Position numbers and translations under genes: made by a program
Source: Oscillatoriophycideae cyanobacterium NC_groundwater_1537_Pr4_S-0.65um_50_18
GTDB lineage: Bacteria > Cyanobacteriota > Cyanobacteriia > Elainellales > Elainellaceae
Assembly (NCBI GenBank): GCA_016208305.1
Contig: JACQYI010000006.1
Span: 124,001 to 188,000 of the forward strand
DNA: 64,000 nt
Reading direction: 5' to 3'
The notes under the pieces: generated by a model
Database searches by the model: none
Told to the model about the DNA's origin: nothing
The model's input: only the letters and a program-made list of their open reading frames with translations
In this document: positions 9,401 through 17,725 of the stretch, in pieces
Layout of the letters: every line of letters begins with the position of its first letter
How positions within the stretch are numbered: position 1 is the stretch's first letter

Positions 9401-10159
9401 TTACGGAGCCGCAGGGCTAGGGGTTGCCGTTGTAGCGGAGTCCTTCACAGGAACTAGCGCATCCATCCGAAAAGAGGTCGTGACGCGCGTATCAGGCTGA
9501 TTAGCAGGAATCAATCTGCCCTGATTGTCGAGCACGAGCTTATGCGCAGGCGAATCTGATTTAAAATCGCTGATGATCAGCAGAGGCTGCAATCGCTCAA
9601 TGTTGCGAATAATAGAAGCCGTCTGCGGAAAAGATCCTTGCAGCTCAACTTGATAGGAAGCTCGCTCAAGGCGATTATTGACCGCTGCCCCCAATGAACT
9701 ATCGGTGACTACACCCGATTCTTCACTGTTGACAGAAAACTTTGAGAGAACCGCGCGCTTCTCTGGATCTTGAATTCCAGCATTTACAGCATTGACTCGC
9801 TCATTCACGTCAAGCAACAAAGTGCTGACGCTCTGGTCAGAAGCAAACAGCCCCAACACATCAGCCTGAAGCTGCTTGGCCTCCTGAAGCTTGATGCGGG
9901 CTGCGTCAATTCGCTTCTGGGTTTCTTCCTGCGCCAAAAGCTGCTGCTCCTTTTCGGCAATTTCCTGCTTGAGCTGCTGGTTTTTGTCGAGCGTAGGCTG
10001 TACAAAATTACTCCAGAGCAAAAAAGCGCCAACCGCACCCAATAGCGCAATCAAAACACCCAGAACAGTAGGGGTTAAGGTAATCCCAAAAAACTTGGGG
10101 TAGGTCGTCCCCTCCAAGTTACCGTCTCCATTGGAAACGAAATCTCCGCTCGCGGTCAT
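9401..10159 (-). CDS. pilO: Type IV pilus inner-membrane alignment protein PilO
   Basis: PilO pairs with PilN in the inner-membrane alignment complex linking PilM to the PilQ secretin. The 252-aa product has a short cytoplasmic N-terminus, one membrane segment (about residues 29-52, LGVLIALLGAVGAFLLW), a long coiled coil (about 58-100, QQLKQEIAEKEQQLLAQEE) and a periplasmic domain ending in an A/P/T-rich tail. Its ATG overlaps the pilN stop by 4 nt (ATGA), indicating translational coupling. Confidence 0.92.
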   Translation of the reverse strand: MTASGDFVSNGDGNLEGTTYPKFFGITLTPTVLGVLIALLGAVGAFLLWSNFVQPTLDKNQQLKQEIAEKEQQLLAQEETQKRIDAARIKLQEAKQLQADVLGLFASDQSVSTLLLDVNERVNAVNAGIQDPEKRAVLSKFSVNSEESGVVTDSSLGAAVNNRLERASYQVELQGSFPQTASIIRNIERLQPLLIISDFKSDSPAHKLVLDNQGRLIPANQPDTRVTTSFRMDALVPVKDSATTATPSPAAP

Positions 10160-11010
10160 GGTTTAAGAACTCCTCTATCCCGAAGTGCCTGAATTCTAGC
10201 TGCCAACCCGACAGACAATGTACGCTCTAAATCTTGCAGTAACTCAGAAGCCGTCATATCGCTAAAGTCGCCCTCAATGGTGTATTCCACCACTTTAGGT
10301 AGCTCAACCTTAATTTCACCGCCAGCGGCTTGTCCCGTAAATTCGACTTCGGTTGGGTTTTCAATCAGCTCTGACTTAACGATCGTCAAGTTCTCGCCCT
10401 TGAGAAAAGGCGACTGCTGCAAGGTTAGCAAAAAGTCGTTGACATCATTGAACGATCGCGCCTTACCCGAAAGGCTAATCCGAGGCTGCGGAACGGGCGC
10501 AGCGGCTGGCTGAACGGCAACCGGAGAGGCTTCCCCCGTTGGGCTAGCGGTGGCGCTAGGAGAGGGGCTGGGAGCAGGAGCAGGAGCCGCCGCACCCGCA
10601 GGCACAGTCGGAGTCAATTGCGCAATGCTATCGAGCTGAATACCGTTAGGTACGCGATCGCGCACATCTTGCAAAACGGCTGACCAGGGTCTGATTTGGT
10701 CAAATACCGTTGCCAACGCCTGGTTCTCTGCTTCAATCTGGTTGACCTGCTGGTTAAAGTTTTGCTCTTCGCCCAGCTTGAGTTGCAGCGCTGCCAATTG
10801 TCCATCTAGCTCGACACGGCGCTGTTCCAGTTCAGCATTTTGACCGTTTAATAAAAACCAAGCTCCGCCGACCGCAGCCAATAGCGCCACTGCAATGCCG
10901 CCGCCAATGTAGTAAGGTCTTGGATCATCCTTGACTACTGTGGGTCTAAGACCCGCCTCACTTGGCCGCTGAGTTCGATCGTTGAGAAAATTGACATCTA
11001 AGCCGTACAT
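10156..11010 (-). CDS. pilN: Type IV pilus inner-membrane protein PilN
   Basis: PilN inserts in the inner membrane, binds PilM through a short cytoplasmic N-terminal motif (MYGLDVNFLNDR, the conserved N-terminus) and pairs with PilO. It has a membrane segment at about residues 33-54, a coiled coil (about 56-100) and a periplasmic ferredoxin-like domain. A P/A/S-rich insertion (about 135-175) enlarges it to 284 aa compared with about 180-200 in proteobacteria; such linkers are common in cyanobacteria. It starts 1 nt after pilM and overlaps pilO. Confidence 0.93.
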   Translation of the reverse strand: MYGLDVNFLNDRTQRPSEAGLRPTVVKDDPRPYYIGGGIAVALLAAVGGAWFLLNGQNAELEQRRVELDGQLAALQLKLGEEQNFNQQVNQIEAENQALATVFDQIRPWSAVLQDVRDRVPNGIQLDSIAQLTPTVPAGAAAPAPAPSPSPSATASPTGEASPVAVQPAAAPVPQPRISLSGKARSFNDVNDFLLTLQQSPFLKGENLTIVKSELIENPTEVEFTGQAAGGEIKVELPKVVEYTIEGDFSDMTASELLQDLERTLSVGLAARIQALRDRGVLKP

Positions 11011-11011
11011 A

Positions 11012-12124
11012 TCACCAAGCCTCCCGTAAGCCTAAGCCCAGCACCACACCCAAACCCACTCGCTGCACCGGGGTCAACTCCTGATTCACTTCTAGAGACA
11101 GTGCAGAAACGGGGTCAACCTGACTGGTCGGCAGACTCAGCCGCTGCGAAAAGAACTCGTCTAATTGACCGATCGCTCCACCCGGCCCTGCCAGTAAAAG
11201 CTGTGCTACCTCCATATTCTCACCCTGGTTGTGGTAAAAGTCGATGGAGCGTCGTAGCTCATCCGCCAGCTCTCCCAGCACGCGCAGCATAGCGGCGGCT
11301 CCGGGATTGGTGCCGCCCATTTTGGGCATTACGCCCATGCTATCCATCGGCGTAATGGGTACGGTCATGCCTTGCAGCAGGTCGGTGTTGCGAGAGGGCG
11401 GTAAATTCATTGAGCGGCTCAGGGCCGTCTGCACTTGGTAAGTTCCAATGGGGACTGTGCGAGAAAATTGGGGTACGCCATCGACCACGATGGAAATCTC
11501 GGTGTTTTCAAATTCAATATCGACGATCGCTGCGGCTTCTTGCGGAGTGAATTGGCGCAACTGCTGCCGAATCGTGCGAATCAGCGAAAAGCTGCTGATT
11601 TCCAAAATATCTACGAGCAGTCCGGCCTGCCGAAACGTTTCTAAATAGGTGTCGGTCACTTCTTTGCGGGTGGCAACCAGCAATACCTGCACCTTTTCGA
11701 TGCCGTCATCATCGACAAAGAAACCCAACTTTTGGTAGTCAACATCGGCCTCTTCTCGAGGAAAGGGTAAATACAAACCCGCTTCTTGGTTTAGCACCAT
11801 TTCCCGGAGTTCGCGATCGTCCAATTCTGCCGGAACAGGGATAATGCGCGTTACCGTATCTCGACCGCTAGGAATGGCGGTGGCAGCGTGTTTCACCTTT
11901 AGCTTACTTTCAGTCAGAACGGACTGGATGATCTCTGCCATTGCCCCGGAGTCGATAATCTGCCCTTCTTGAAAGATGCCTTCGGGCACTTCGGCAGAGG
12001 CAAGGGTCGTCACTTGAAACCCCTGTCCTTTCTTTTTCAATCGGGCAACATTAACCCGGTCAGGAGTCAATTCGACACCAATTCCCTTCGGCTTTTTTGA
12101 GAATACGTTTTTGAGGCTAACCAC
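11012..12124 (-). CDS. pilM: Type IV pilus assembly ATPase-like protein PilM
   Basis: PilM is a cytoplasmic, FtsA/actin-like protein that binds the N-terminus of PilN. The 370-aa product matches the family throughout: GIGVELTPDRVNVARLKK near the start, IPSGRDTVTRIIPVP, DVLEISSFSLIRTIRQQ-like helix, AAIVDIEFENTEISIV, and LLLAGPGGAIGQLDEFFSQRL. It is the first gene of pilMNO; the promoter must lie in the 12125-12560 region. Confidence 0.94.
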   Translation of the reverse strand: MVSLKNVFSKKPKGIGVELTPDRVNVARLKKKGQGFQVTTLASAEVPEGIFQEGQIIDSGAMAEIIQSVLTESKLKVKHAATAIPSGRDTVTRIIPVPAELDDRELREMVLNQEAGLYLPFPREEADVDYQKLGFFVDDDGIEKVQVLLVATRKEVTDTYLETFRQAGLLVDILEISSFSLIRTIRQQLRQFTPQEAAAIVDIEFENTEISIVVDGVPQFSRTVPIGTYQVQTALSRSMNLPPSRNTDLLQGMTVPITPMDSMGVMPKMGGTNPGAAAMLRVLGELADELRRSIDFYHNQGENMEVAQLLLAGPGGAIGQLDEFFSQRLSLPTSQVDPVSALSLEVNQELTPVQRVGLGVVLGLGLREAW

Positions 12125-12830
12125 GGTATTTGTCCGTTAACTCAAGATATAGGGAAACAAGAGAGACAATTCGAGGAAAGGTAGCCTGTCTAAATAGATT
12201 GCGATCGCAATTCAGAGAAGCGTTTCTTCACTCAGCATAGCCAATCTCAATAAACTCAGACGAGGCTTTAAAGTTAAATCAATGAATGGCGCTCTCATTA
12301 ATCTAATTAAAATACCTTTCGATCTTTTAATTAGGATACAAAGCTTAAGAGATAATTACCACCATAAACCCCAACGGTAGCGGAAATTGCTATTTAGCTC
12401 CGCTAGATTTGGGGTCAAGCCGTAAAATCTCTGTTTTCAGTGTGCCCAAAATCAAATGCCGTCATTACGATAACAGAGCTGTATAAAAACGGATCATTTC
12501 TCCTTAGCGTTGCTCACTTGCGGCATGGCTGAGCGATAGGCTCGTACAAGCCCAGCGATCGCTTTTGTGAATGGGAGAAAGGATGTCTTTAAAAATAGAG
12601 AACGAGGCAACGGATTAGCGATCGCCGCACAAAGAAATATTTACACCCATCACCCGCAGGGGCGTGGCATTCGGCAAGAAACCTCTTGCATCCCCCCAAA
12701 AAGGATCGCCCGAATGCCGCGCCCTTACACGTCGATCGTCCCATCCACAGCGCCCAAAAATCGGGAGCAACGATCGCCAAGGTTTGCACCCGCCTTTACC
12801 CTGGGCATAGAAGTGTCCCATGAGCTGGCT
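12125..12830. other. Gap upstream of pilM, ending in the accessory island
   Basis: The part next to pilM (12125-12500) is AT-rich and should contain the pilM promoter. No -10/-35 pair stands out. From about 12540 the base usage changes and the first copy of a hairpin repeat appears (12656-12728). Open frames here are antisense to each other with no recognisable product. Confidence 0.5.
12656..12728. repeat. Hairpin repeat, copy 1 (left of NACHT island)
   Basis: The left arm GCAGGGGCGTGGCATTCGG (12656-12674) pairs with the right arm CCGAATGCCGCGCCCTTAC (12710-12728) over 19 bp with a few mismatches. The loop is 35 nt. The same arms recur at 15670-15743 with an unrelated loop, so the arms and not the loop are conserved. 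Confidence 0.85.
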
Positions 12831-13055
12831 TTAGCGATCGCCTGAATCACTCTCATCCTCATTACCCGAAGAAAAGTTGCGACCGCCCACCAAACCCGCG
12901 ATCGCGCCGACGCAAATTTTCCAGGTGTCGGTGCAGGTGTTGATGATGCCGATTTGCTGCTCGGAGGGGTTGGATTGGTTGGCGATCGAGACTGAGGTTC
13001 CCCCGGAGAGGAGAGCGATCGAGACGAGAGCAGAGAAGACGATGTTGAAGTTCAT
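12831..13055 (-). CDS. Small secreted protein of unknown function
   Basis: This 74-aa frame starts at an ATG preceded by GAAGGTAAAGG. It has a clear signal peptide (residues 1-25: charged-free N-terminus, hydrophobic core VFSALVSIALLSGG, then SVSIAN). The mature part of about 48 residues holds two cysteines six residues apart (CTDTWKIC), a short glycine-zipper-like segment GAIAGLVGG and a very acidic tail (GNEDESDSGD). I do not recognise a family. It diverges from the NACHT gene with 149 nt between the starts and sits within the same hairpin-bounded island, which hints at a connection but proves none. Confidence 0.6.
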   Translation of the reverse strand: MNFNIVFSALVSIALLSGGTSVSIANQSNPSEQQIGIINTCTDTWKICVGAIAGLVGGRNFSSGNEDESDSGDR

Positions 13056-13204
13056 GACCTTTACCTTCAGGGTTATTTTGATGCTTCTATCGTCTTCGAG
13101 AAGGCTAAAAAGATCAGGAGCCTGAACAGGTCAACTTTGGGTCACTTTTAAGTCAACTTCCAGTGCGATCGCTACAATAAGCACAGTGTCTTGGTTGTAG
13201 AAAT

Positions 13205-15574
13205 ATGGCGCGATCGATCGCAGTATCTCAAGAAGGGATTGAACGCATTAAAGCGGCGCTACCTTGCAGCCAAGAAAAATTTGCTCAAAAGCTAAACATT
13301 TCTCCAGCGACGCTGAAGAAGATTTTTAGAGCAGAACCTATTGATCGAGCAATCTTCTGCAAAATCTGCGGTGAAGTGCAAATTGACTGGCATGAGGTTG
13401 TTCAGCCGTCAGATATTGCTGATGAGATAGAGGAGAGCATCAATACTCTGGTGCAATCTACCCGATCGCGCCTGCACGACGACGTAAAAAAGCGATGCGG
13501 CTGGATGAAGGTCTTAAATATGACCTATCCGATCGAGAGCAGCGCAATTTATACCGATGTCAACTTGTTGGGGAAGCCGCTGCATCTGCGGAGCTTCAGG
13601 GAATTGGAGCGATCGCTGCCGGAATTTGCCGCCGGAAATTTTGATCGGTTTTGGCTGGGTCAGGCGATCAGAGATCAGCGGCGGGATGGGATCGAGACGG
13701 TGCAGGAGACAAATCTGCTGATGATTTTGGGTGCTCCAGGAGCGGGAAAAAGCACTTTCATGAAGCGGCTGGCGATGCTGTGTTATGGCGAAGAAGCCGT
13801 TCATTTTCAGGCTTTAGTACCATTTTTTGTGACGCTGAAGGAGTTTGCCGAAGCAGAGGAACAGCCGAACTTGCTGAACTATCTAGCGAGTTTGGGCAAT
13901 GCTGCGGTGGATGCTGAGACGATCGCCACTCTCCTCAAAGCCAATCGCGGCTTGGTGCTGCTGGATGGGTTGGATGAAGTGCTGGAACGCGATCGCGATC
14001 GCACAATTGATCAGATTCGTGCTTTTGCCGATACCTACGATCGGAATCACATCATCATCACCTGCCGGATTGCGGCGCGGGAATATACCTTTACGCAATT
14101 TACAGATGTGGAGATCGCTAGCTTTAGCAATGAGCAAATTGCTGACTTTGCCCACAAATGGTTTTGTGCCAAAGAAGACAAAGGAACGGCAGCAGATTTT
14201 CTTGGCGCGCTGGAAGAACGCCCGCCGATCAAAGAATTGGCGATGAATCCGCTGCTGCTGACGCTGCTGTGTTTGGAGTTTGAGATCGATCGCGCCTTTC
14301 CTAGCAGTCGGGCAGAACTCTATGAGCGAGGGCTGGAGGTGCTGTTTACCCGCTGGGATACGAGCCGCAAGATTAAGCGAGAAGAGGTTTATAAAAAGCT
14401 GCCTGTGAAGCGCAAGAAAGAGCTGCTAGGACAGTTGGGCTATGCCACATTCGATCGCGGCGAGTATTTTTTTAAGCAACGGCTGGCGGAGGAGCAGATT
14501 AGCGGCTACATTGCCAATTTGCCGGATGCCCAAACTGACCCGGAGGCGTTGCTGGTGGATAGTCGTGCAGTACTGAAGTCGATTGAGGCACAGCACGGGC
14601 TGTTGACGGAACGCGCTAGCCATATTTACTCTTTCTCTCACCTAACGTTTCAGGAATATTTCACGGCACAGCAGATCGTTCAGGTACATAGTCTGCAAGA
14701 TCCGCAAGGGGCGATCGATCGGCTGTTGGATCATCTGCATGAACCGCGCTGGAAAGAGGTATTTTTTCTGGTGGTTGAGCAATTGCCCAATGCTGATTAT
14801 TTGCTGAAACAAATGAAGCACAGAATTGACGAGTTGCTGTTTGGTGATGAGAAACTTCAGCAGTTTTTGAGATGGGTGCAGCAAAAATCTGAATCAGTGG
14901 AAGCGCCTTACAAACCTGCCGCTGTCAGAGCTTTATATTTTGCCCGCGCCCGCGCCCGCGACCCCGCCCCCGACCCCGCCCGCGACCCCGCCCGCGCCCT
15001 TGCTCTCGACCTCGCCCGCGCTCTCGACCTCGCCCGCGCTCTTGACCTCGCCTGCGCCCGCGCTCTCGACCCCGCTCTTGACCGCGCCCTCGACCTCGAC
15101 CTCGCCCTCACCCGCGCTCGCGCCCGCGCCCGCGACCTCGACCCCGACCTTGTCCGCGACCCCGCCCTCACCCGCGACCTTGTCCGCGACCTTGCCCTGG
15201 CCCGCGCCCTCGCTCGCACCCGCGACCTTGCCCTTGCCCTGGCCCGCGCCCTCGACCTTACCCGCGACGATGAATTGAATCGAAAGCTTCAACAATTACG
15301 TGATGAGTTACCCGACACTTCCTGGGAAAAGCAAGGTCAGCTCAAAGAATGGTGGAAAGCAAACGGTAAACAGTGGACGGAGCGACTTCGAGAAGTAATG
15401 ATCGAACATCGCAACATTGGTCAGGACTGGCAATTCACCGATGAGCAGGAACAGGTGCTAACTCAGTATTATAAAGCCAACAAATTTTTGGTGGAATGCC
15501 TCAACAGCGAGTGCTACGTCAGCCGATCGGTTCGGGAAGAGATTGAGACAACATTGCTCTTGCCGATAGCGTAG
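13205..15574 (+). CDS. HTH-NACHT NTPase with hexanucleotide-encoded repeat and C-terminal helical domain
   Basis: This 789-aa STAND-type NTPase belongs to the bacterial NACHT (NLR-related) group, some members of which defend against phage. An N-terminal helix-turn-helix (about 8-70, QEKFAQKLNISPATLKKIF) is followed by the NACHT domain: Walker A GAPGAGKST (176-184) and Walker B LLDGLDE (252-258), then the arginine-containing segment IIITCRIAAREY and the winged-helix part with MNPLLLTLLCLEFE and FSHLTFQEYFTAQQI. Residues 580-688 are a low-complexity array alternating L/R/P with A/D/V/T. The last 90 residues, ending VECLNSECYVSRSVREEIETTLLLPIA split by helices, look like the NACHT-associated C-terminal helical domain. 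No effector nuclease is evident. The gene is flanked by two copies of one hairpin repeat. Confidence 0.9.
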   Translation: MARSIAVSQEGIERIKAALPCSQEKFAQKLNISPATLKKIFRAEPIDRAIFCKICGEVQIDWHEVVQPSDIADEIEESINTLVQSTRSRLHDDVKKRCGWMKVLNMTYPIESSAIYTDVNLLGKPLHLRSFRELERSLPEFAAGNFDRFWLGQAIRDQRRDGIETVQETNLLMILGAPGAGKSTFMKRLAMLCYGEEAVHFQALVPFFVTLKEFAEAEEQPNLLNYLASLGNAAVDAETIATLLKANRGLVLLDGLDEVLERDRDRTIDQIRAFADTYDRNHIIITCRIAAREYTFTQFTDVEIASFSNEQIADFAHKWFCAKEDKGTAADFLGALEERPPIKELAMNPLLLTLLCLEFEIDRAFPSSRAELYERGLEVLFTRWDTSRKIKREEVYKKLPVKRKKELLGQLGYATFDRGEYFFKQRLAEEQISGYIANLPDAQTDPEALLVDSRAVLKSIEAQHGLLTERASHIYSFSHLTFQEYFTAQQIVQVHSLQDPQGAIDRLLDHLHEPRWKEVFFLVVEQLPNADYLLKQMKHRIDELLFGDEKLQQFLRWVQQKSESVEAPYKPAAVRALYFARARARDPAPDPARDPARALALDLARALDLARALDLACARALDPALDRALDLDLALTRARARARDLDPDLVRDPALTRDLVRDLALARALARTRDLALALARALDLTRDDELNRKLQQLRDELPDTSWEKQGQLKEWWKANGKQWTERLREVMIEHRNIGQDWQFTDEQEQVLTQYYKANKFLVECLNSECYVSRSVREEIETTLLLPIA
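14942..15268 (+). repeat. In-frame degenerate hexanucleotide array (CNY-RNY)n inside the NACHT gene
   Basis: After a first GCC there are 54 consecutive six-base units. In each the first codon is CGC, CCC, CTC/CTT/CTG (one TGC) and the second is GCC/GCT, GAC, GTC or ACC. The encoded pattern is (R/P/L)(A/D/V/T) for 109 residues with almost no exceptions. Local near-exact repeats such as CTCGACCTCGCCCGCGCT recur, suggesting slippage or recombination as the source. Confidence 0.95.
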
Positions 15575-15918
15575 TGGTAGCGGCTGGATGGGAAAGCAGC
15601 GATCGCACTTTAGATTGTCGAGTTGTTGAGGGTCAGTCCGTGGGTCAGCGTTTCATAGAGGCGATCGGTGTAGGGGCGTGGCATTCGGCAGGCAATTGGA
15701 CGGTTTAGACCAGAGAGATAACTACCGAATGCCGCGCCCTTACCCTTCAGCGATCGCATTTAGAGATACCGCATTTTCAGAGGCGGCGATCGCCCTATCT
15801 CCGTTCCTCATCTGCGCCACCCTGCATCCTAGTCTTCACGTCTCCCGGCTTCAACCGTGACCAGATTAACCTAGAGTAGATAGATTAAACCGGAGATCGT
15901 AGAGGTGTTGCGTAACCG
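15575..15918. other. Gap between NACHT gene and lipoprotein gene
   Basis: It contains the second hairpin-repeat copy (15670-15743). The right part holds the lipoprotein promoter region, and GAGGT at 15901-15905 lies 14 nt before that gene's ATG. No other gene is seen. Confidence 0.5.
15670..15743. repeat. Hairpin repeat, copy 2 (right of NACHT island)
   Basis: The left arm GTAGGGGCGTGGCATTCGG (15670-15688) and right arm CCGAATGCCGCGCCCTTAC (15725-15743) match copy 1 at 12656-12728 almost base for base in both arms. The loop (36 nt) is unrelated in sequence. Confidence 0.85.
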
Positions 15919-17220
15919 ATGAAAGTGAGAACTTGGAAAAACATTGGCATCTTCGCCCTGCTCGGACTGTTTTTGAGTTGGGCGATCGCTAGCTGTAGCC
16001 CTACATCTGGCCCCGAACAAAATTCAGGGTCTAATGCCAATGCCGGGGGCGAAGTCGAATTCTGGACTATGCAGCTCCAGCCCCAGTTTACTGACTACTT
16101 CAATGCCCTGATTGCCGAATTTGAGCAAGAGAATTCGGGCACGAAGGTCAAGTGGGTGGATGTGCCCTGGGGCGACATGCAGAGCAAAATCTTGACATCT
16201 GTCTCTGCGGGCACCGCACCTGATGTCGTCAACCTCAATCCAGATTTTGCGGCACAGCTCGCAGGTCGCAATGCCTGGTTAGATTTGGATAGCAAGATTT
16301 CCGAGGGCGATCGCGCCCAGTATCTACCCAAAATCTGGCAGGCCAATACGCTAGACGGCAAAAGCTTTGGGATTCCCTGGTATCTCTCCACCAGCATCAC
16401 CATTTACAACCAGGATTTGCTGAAGCGATCGGGCATTAGCCAACCGCCCGCCACTTACAAAGAATTGGCTGAAGTTGCCAAGCAAGTGAAAGAAAAAACA
16501 GGCAAGTATGCTTTTTTCACCACTTTTGTAGCAGAAGATTCCGGCGAAGCTTTGCAATCTTTTGTCCAGATGGGAGCGCAATTGCTAACCCCCGAAGGCA
16601 AGGCCGCCTTCAATACGCCCGAAGGCAAAGCCGTCTTTCAGTACTGGACTGATCTGTATCAGCAAAACCTGTTGCCCAAAGAAGTGCTGACGCAAGGACA
16701 CCGCAGGGCGATCGAGCTATATCAGTCTGGAGAAACTGCCCTGCTGTCTACCGGATCGCAATTCCTCAAGACGATCGAGACAAACGCTCCAGCCGTCGCC
16801 AAAGTTTCTGCCTCTGCTGCCCAAATTTCGGGCGACACCCGCAAAAAAAGCGTGGCGGTGATGAATCTAGCGATTCCCCGCAACACCGACCAGCCCGACA
16901 TGGCTCTGAAGTTTGCCCTGTTTGTCACCAATAACGTCAATCAGCTCGCGTTTGCCAAAGCAGCCAACGTTTTACCCTCAACGGCTGAGGCGCTGCAAGA
17001 CAGCTACTTTACGAGCGTTGCCACAGATGCGCCTCCGCTCGATCAGGCGCGATCGATCAGCGCCAAACAGATGCAGGATGCTGAGGTGCTGGTTCCCAAC
17101 ATCAAAGACATCAAGGAGCTGCAAAAGATTGTCTATGACAACTTGCAGGCGGCAATGCTAGGGGAAAAATCGGTCGATCAGGCCGTGGCTGAAGCCGCAG
17201 TCGAATGGGACGAGCGTTAA
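15919..17220 (+). CDS. ABC-transporter sugar-binding lipoprotein
   Basis: This is a 433-aa extracytoplasmic solute-binding protein of the carbohydrate uptake (UgpB/MalE-like, SBP_bac_1) type. The signal peptide ends in a lipobox (AIASC, Cys26), so it is membrane-anchored. Family features include EFWTMQLQPQFTDYF, APDVVNLNPDFAAQLA, SFGIPWYLSTSITIYNQDLL and the C-terminal NLQAAMLGEKSVDQAVAEAA. No permease or ATPase gene is beside it, so its partners lie elsewhere. The sugar cannot be inferred. Confidence 0.88.
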   Translation: MKVRTWKNIGIFALLGLFLSWAIASCSPTSGPEQNSGSNANAGGEVEFWTMQLQPQFTDYFNALIAEFEQENSGTKVKWVDVPWGDMQSKILTSVSAGTAPDVVNLNPDFAAQLAGRNAWLDLDSKISEGDRAQYLPKIWQANTLDGKSFGIPWYLSTSITIYNQDLLKRSGISQPPATYKELAEVAKQVKEKTGKYAFFTTFVAEDSGEALQSFVQMGAQLLTPEGKAAFNTPEGKAVFQYWTDLYQQNLLPKEVLTQGHRRAIELYQSGETALLSTGSQFLKTIETNAPAVAKVSASAAQISGDTRKKSVAVMNLAIPRNTDQPDMALKFALFVTNNVNQLAFAKAANVLPSTAEALQDSYFTSVATDAPPLDQARSISAKQMQDAEVLVPNIKDIKELQKIVYDNLQAAMLGEKSVDQAVAEAAVEWDER

Positions 17221-17252
17221 GCTCAGCAAAGGTTTAGAGGGTCGAGTTTGAG

Positions 17253-17267
17253 AGGTGCGCTGCACCT
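17253..17267. terminator. Small hairpin between convergent genes
   Basis: The stem AGGTGC/GCACCT with loop GCT lies between the lipoprotein stop and the convergent DUF2288 stop. The following T run is short (TTT), so termination strength is uncertain. Confidence 0.35.
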
Positions 17268-17315
17268 TTCAAATGCAGCCCAGTTCAAATGCAGCTCAGT
17301 TCAAATGCAGCTCAG
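17268..17315. repeat. Three tandem 16-bp repeats
   Basis: TTCAAATGCAGCYCAG occurs three times in a row (17268, 17284, 17300). The last unit runs over the DUF2288 stop codon at 17312. It looks like a slippage product in non-coding DNA. Confidence 0.85.
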
Positions 17316-17665
17316 TGTGGCAAATCCTGCACCAAAACATAGGGCTGCACAATCAGCGCCTGAAACCGTCGGGTGCGATCGCCCGCCCAATCAGCCAATT
17401 GTTCTGGAGAGGGTTTACTCAATAGCTGCTCAGCAATCCAGCGCTGTACGGCTGTGGCATTGTCTTGCGCTAGAGCTTCGCCCACCTCTGCCAAATCCAG
17501 ATCTGGAGCCACGATCACGATCGCATCTCGCTGCGCATGGGGCATGAGCCATTCCCATTCGGCTTCATCTACCATTTGAGTCAATTCGTCTCGCAAAGTC
17601 GTCTGTGATTCAGACTGCGCTTCTGATGAAGGTTCAAGTGAAGGTTCGGGTGATGATTCTGGCAT
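17312..17665 (-). CDS. DUF2288 family protein
   Basis: The 117-aa product has an S/E/P-rich N-terminus (residues 1-22) followed by a domain that matches DUF2288: LRDELTQMVDEAEWEWLMPHA split by IVIVAPDLDLAEVGEALAQD, then QRWIAEQLLSKPSPEQLADW and the terminal FQALIVQPYVLVQ. The family is common in cyanobacteria and some proteobacteria and has no known function. It is read in the same direction as plsC and fabD, 60 nt downstream of plsC, and may be the last gene of that transcript. Confidence 0.85.
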   Translation of the reverse strand: MPESSPEPSLEPSSEAQSESQTTLRDELTQMVDEAEWEWLMPHAQRDAIVIVAPDLDLAEVGEALAQDNATAVQRWIAEQLLSKPSPEQLADWAGDRTRRFQALIVQPYVLVQDLPH

Positions 17666-17725
17666 CCGTTTTCTCGGTCAGGCTGAGTGGTGGGTGGTTG
17701 AGTGGTGAGGAGCAGAGATGAGCTG

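Noticed and set aside
12567-12845. Open frames overlapping hairpin repeat copy 1
   Set aside because: They exist on both strands over the palindrome, have no RBS and no recognisable product.
14908-15295. Long R/A-, G/V- and P/S-rich open frames in other frames and on the opposite strand of the NACHT repeat
   Set aside because: They are by-products of the six-base periodicity, which removes stop codons from several frames. Codon structure fits only the NACHT frame.
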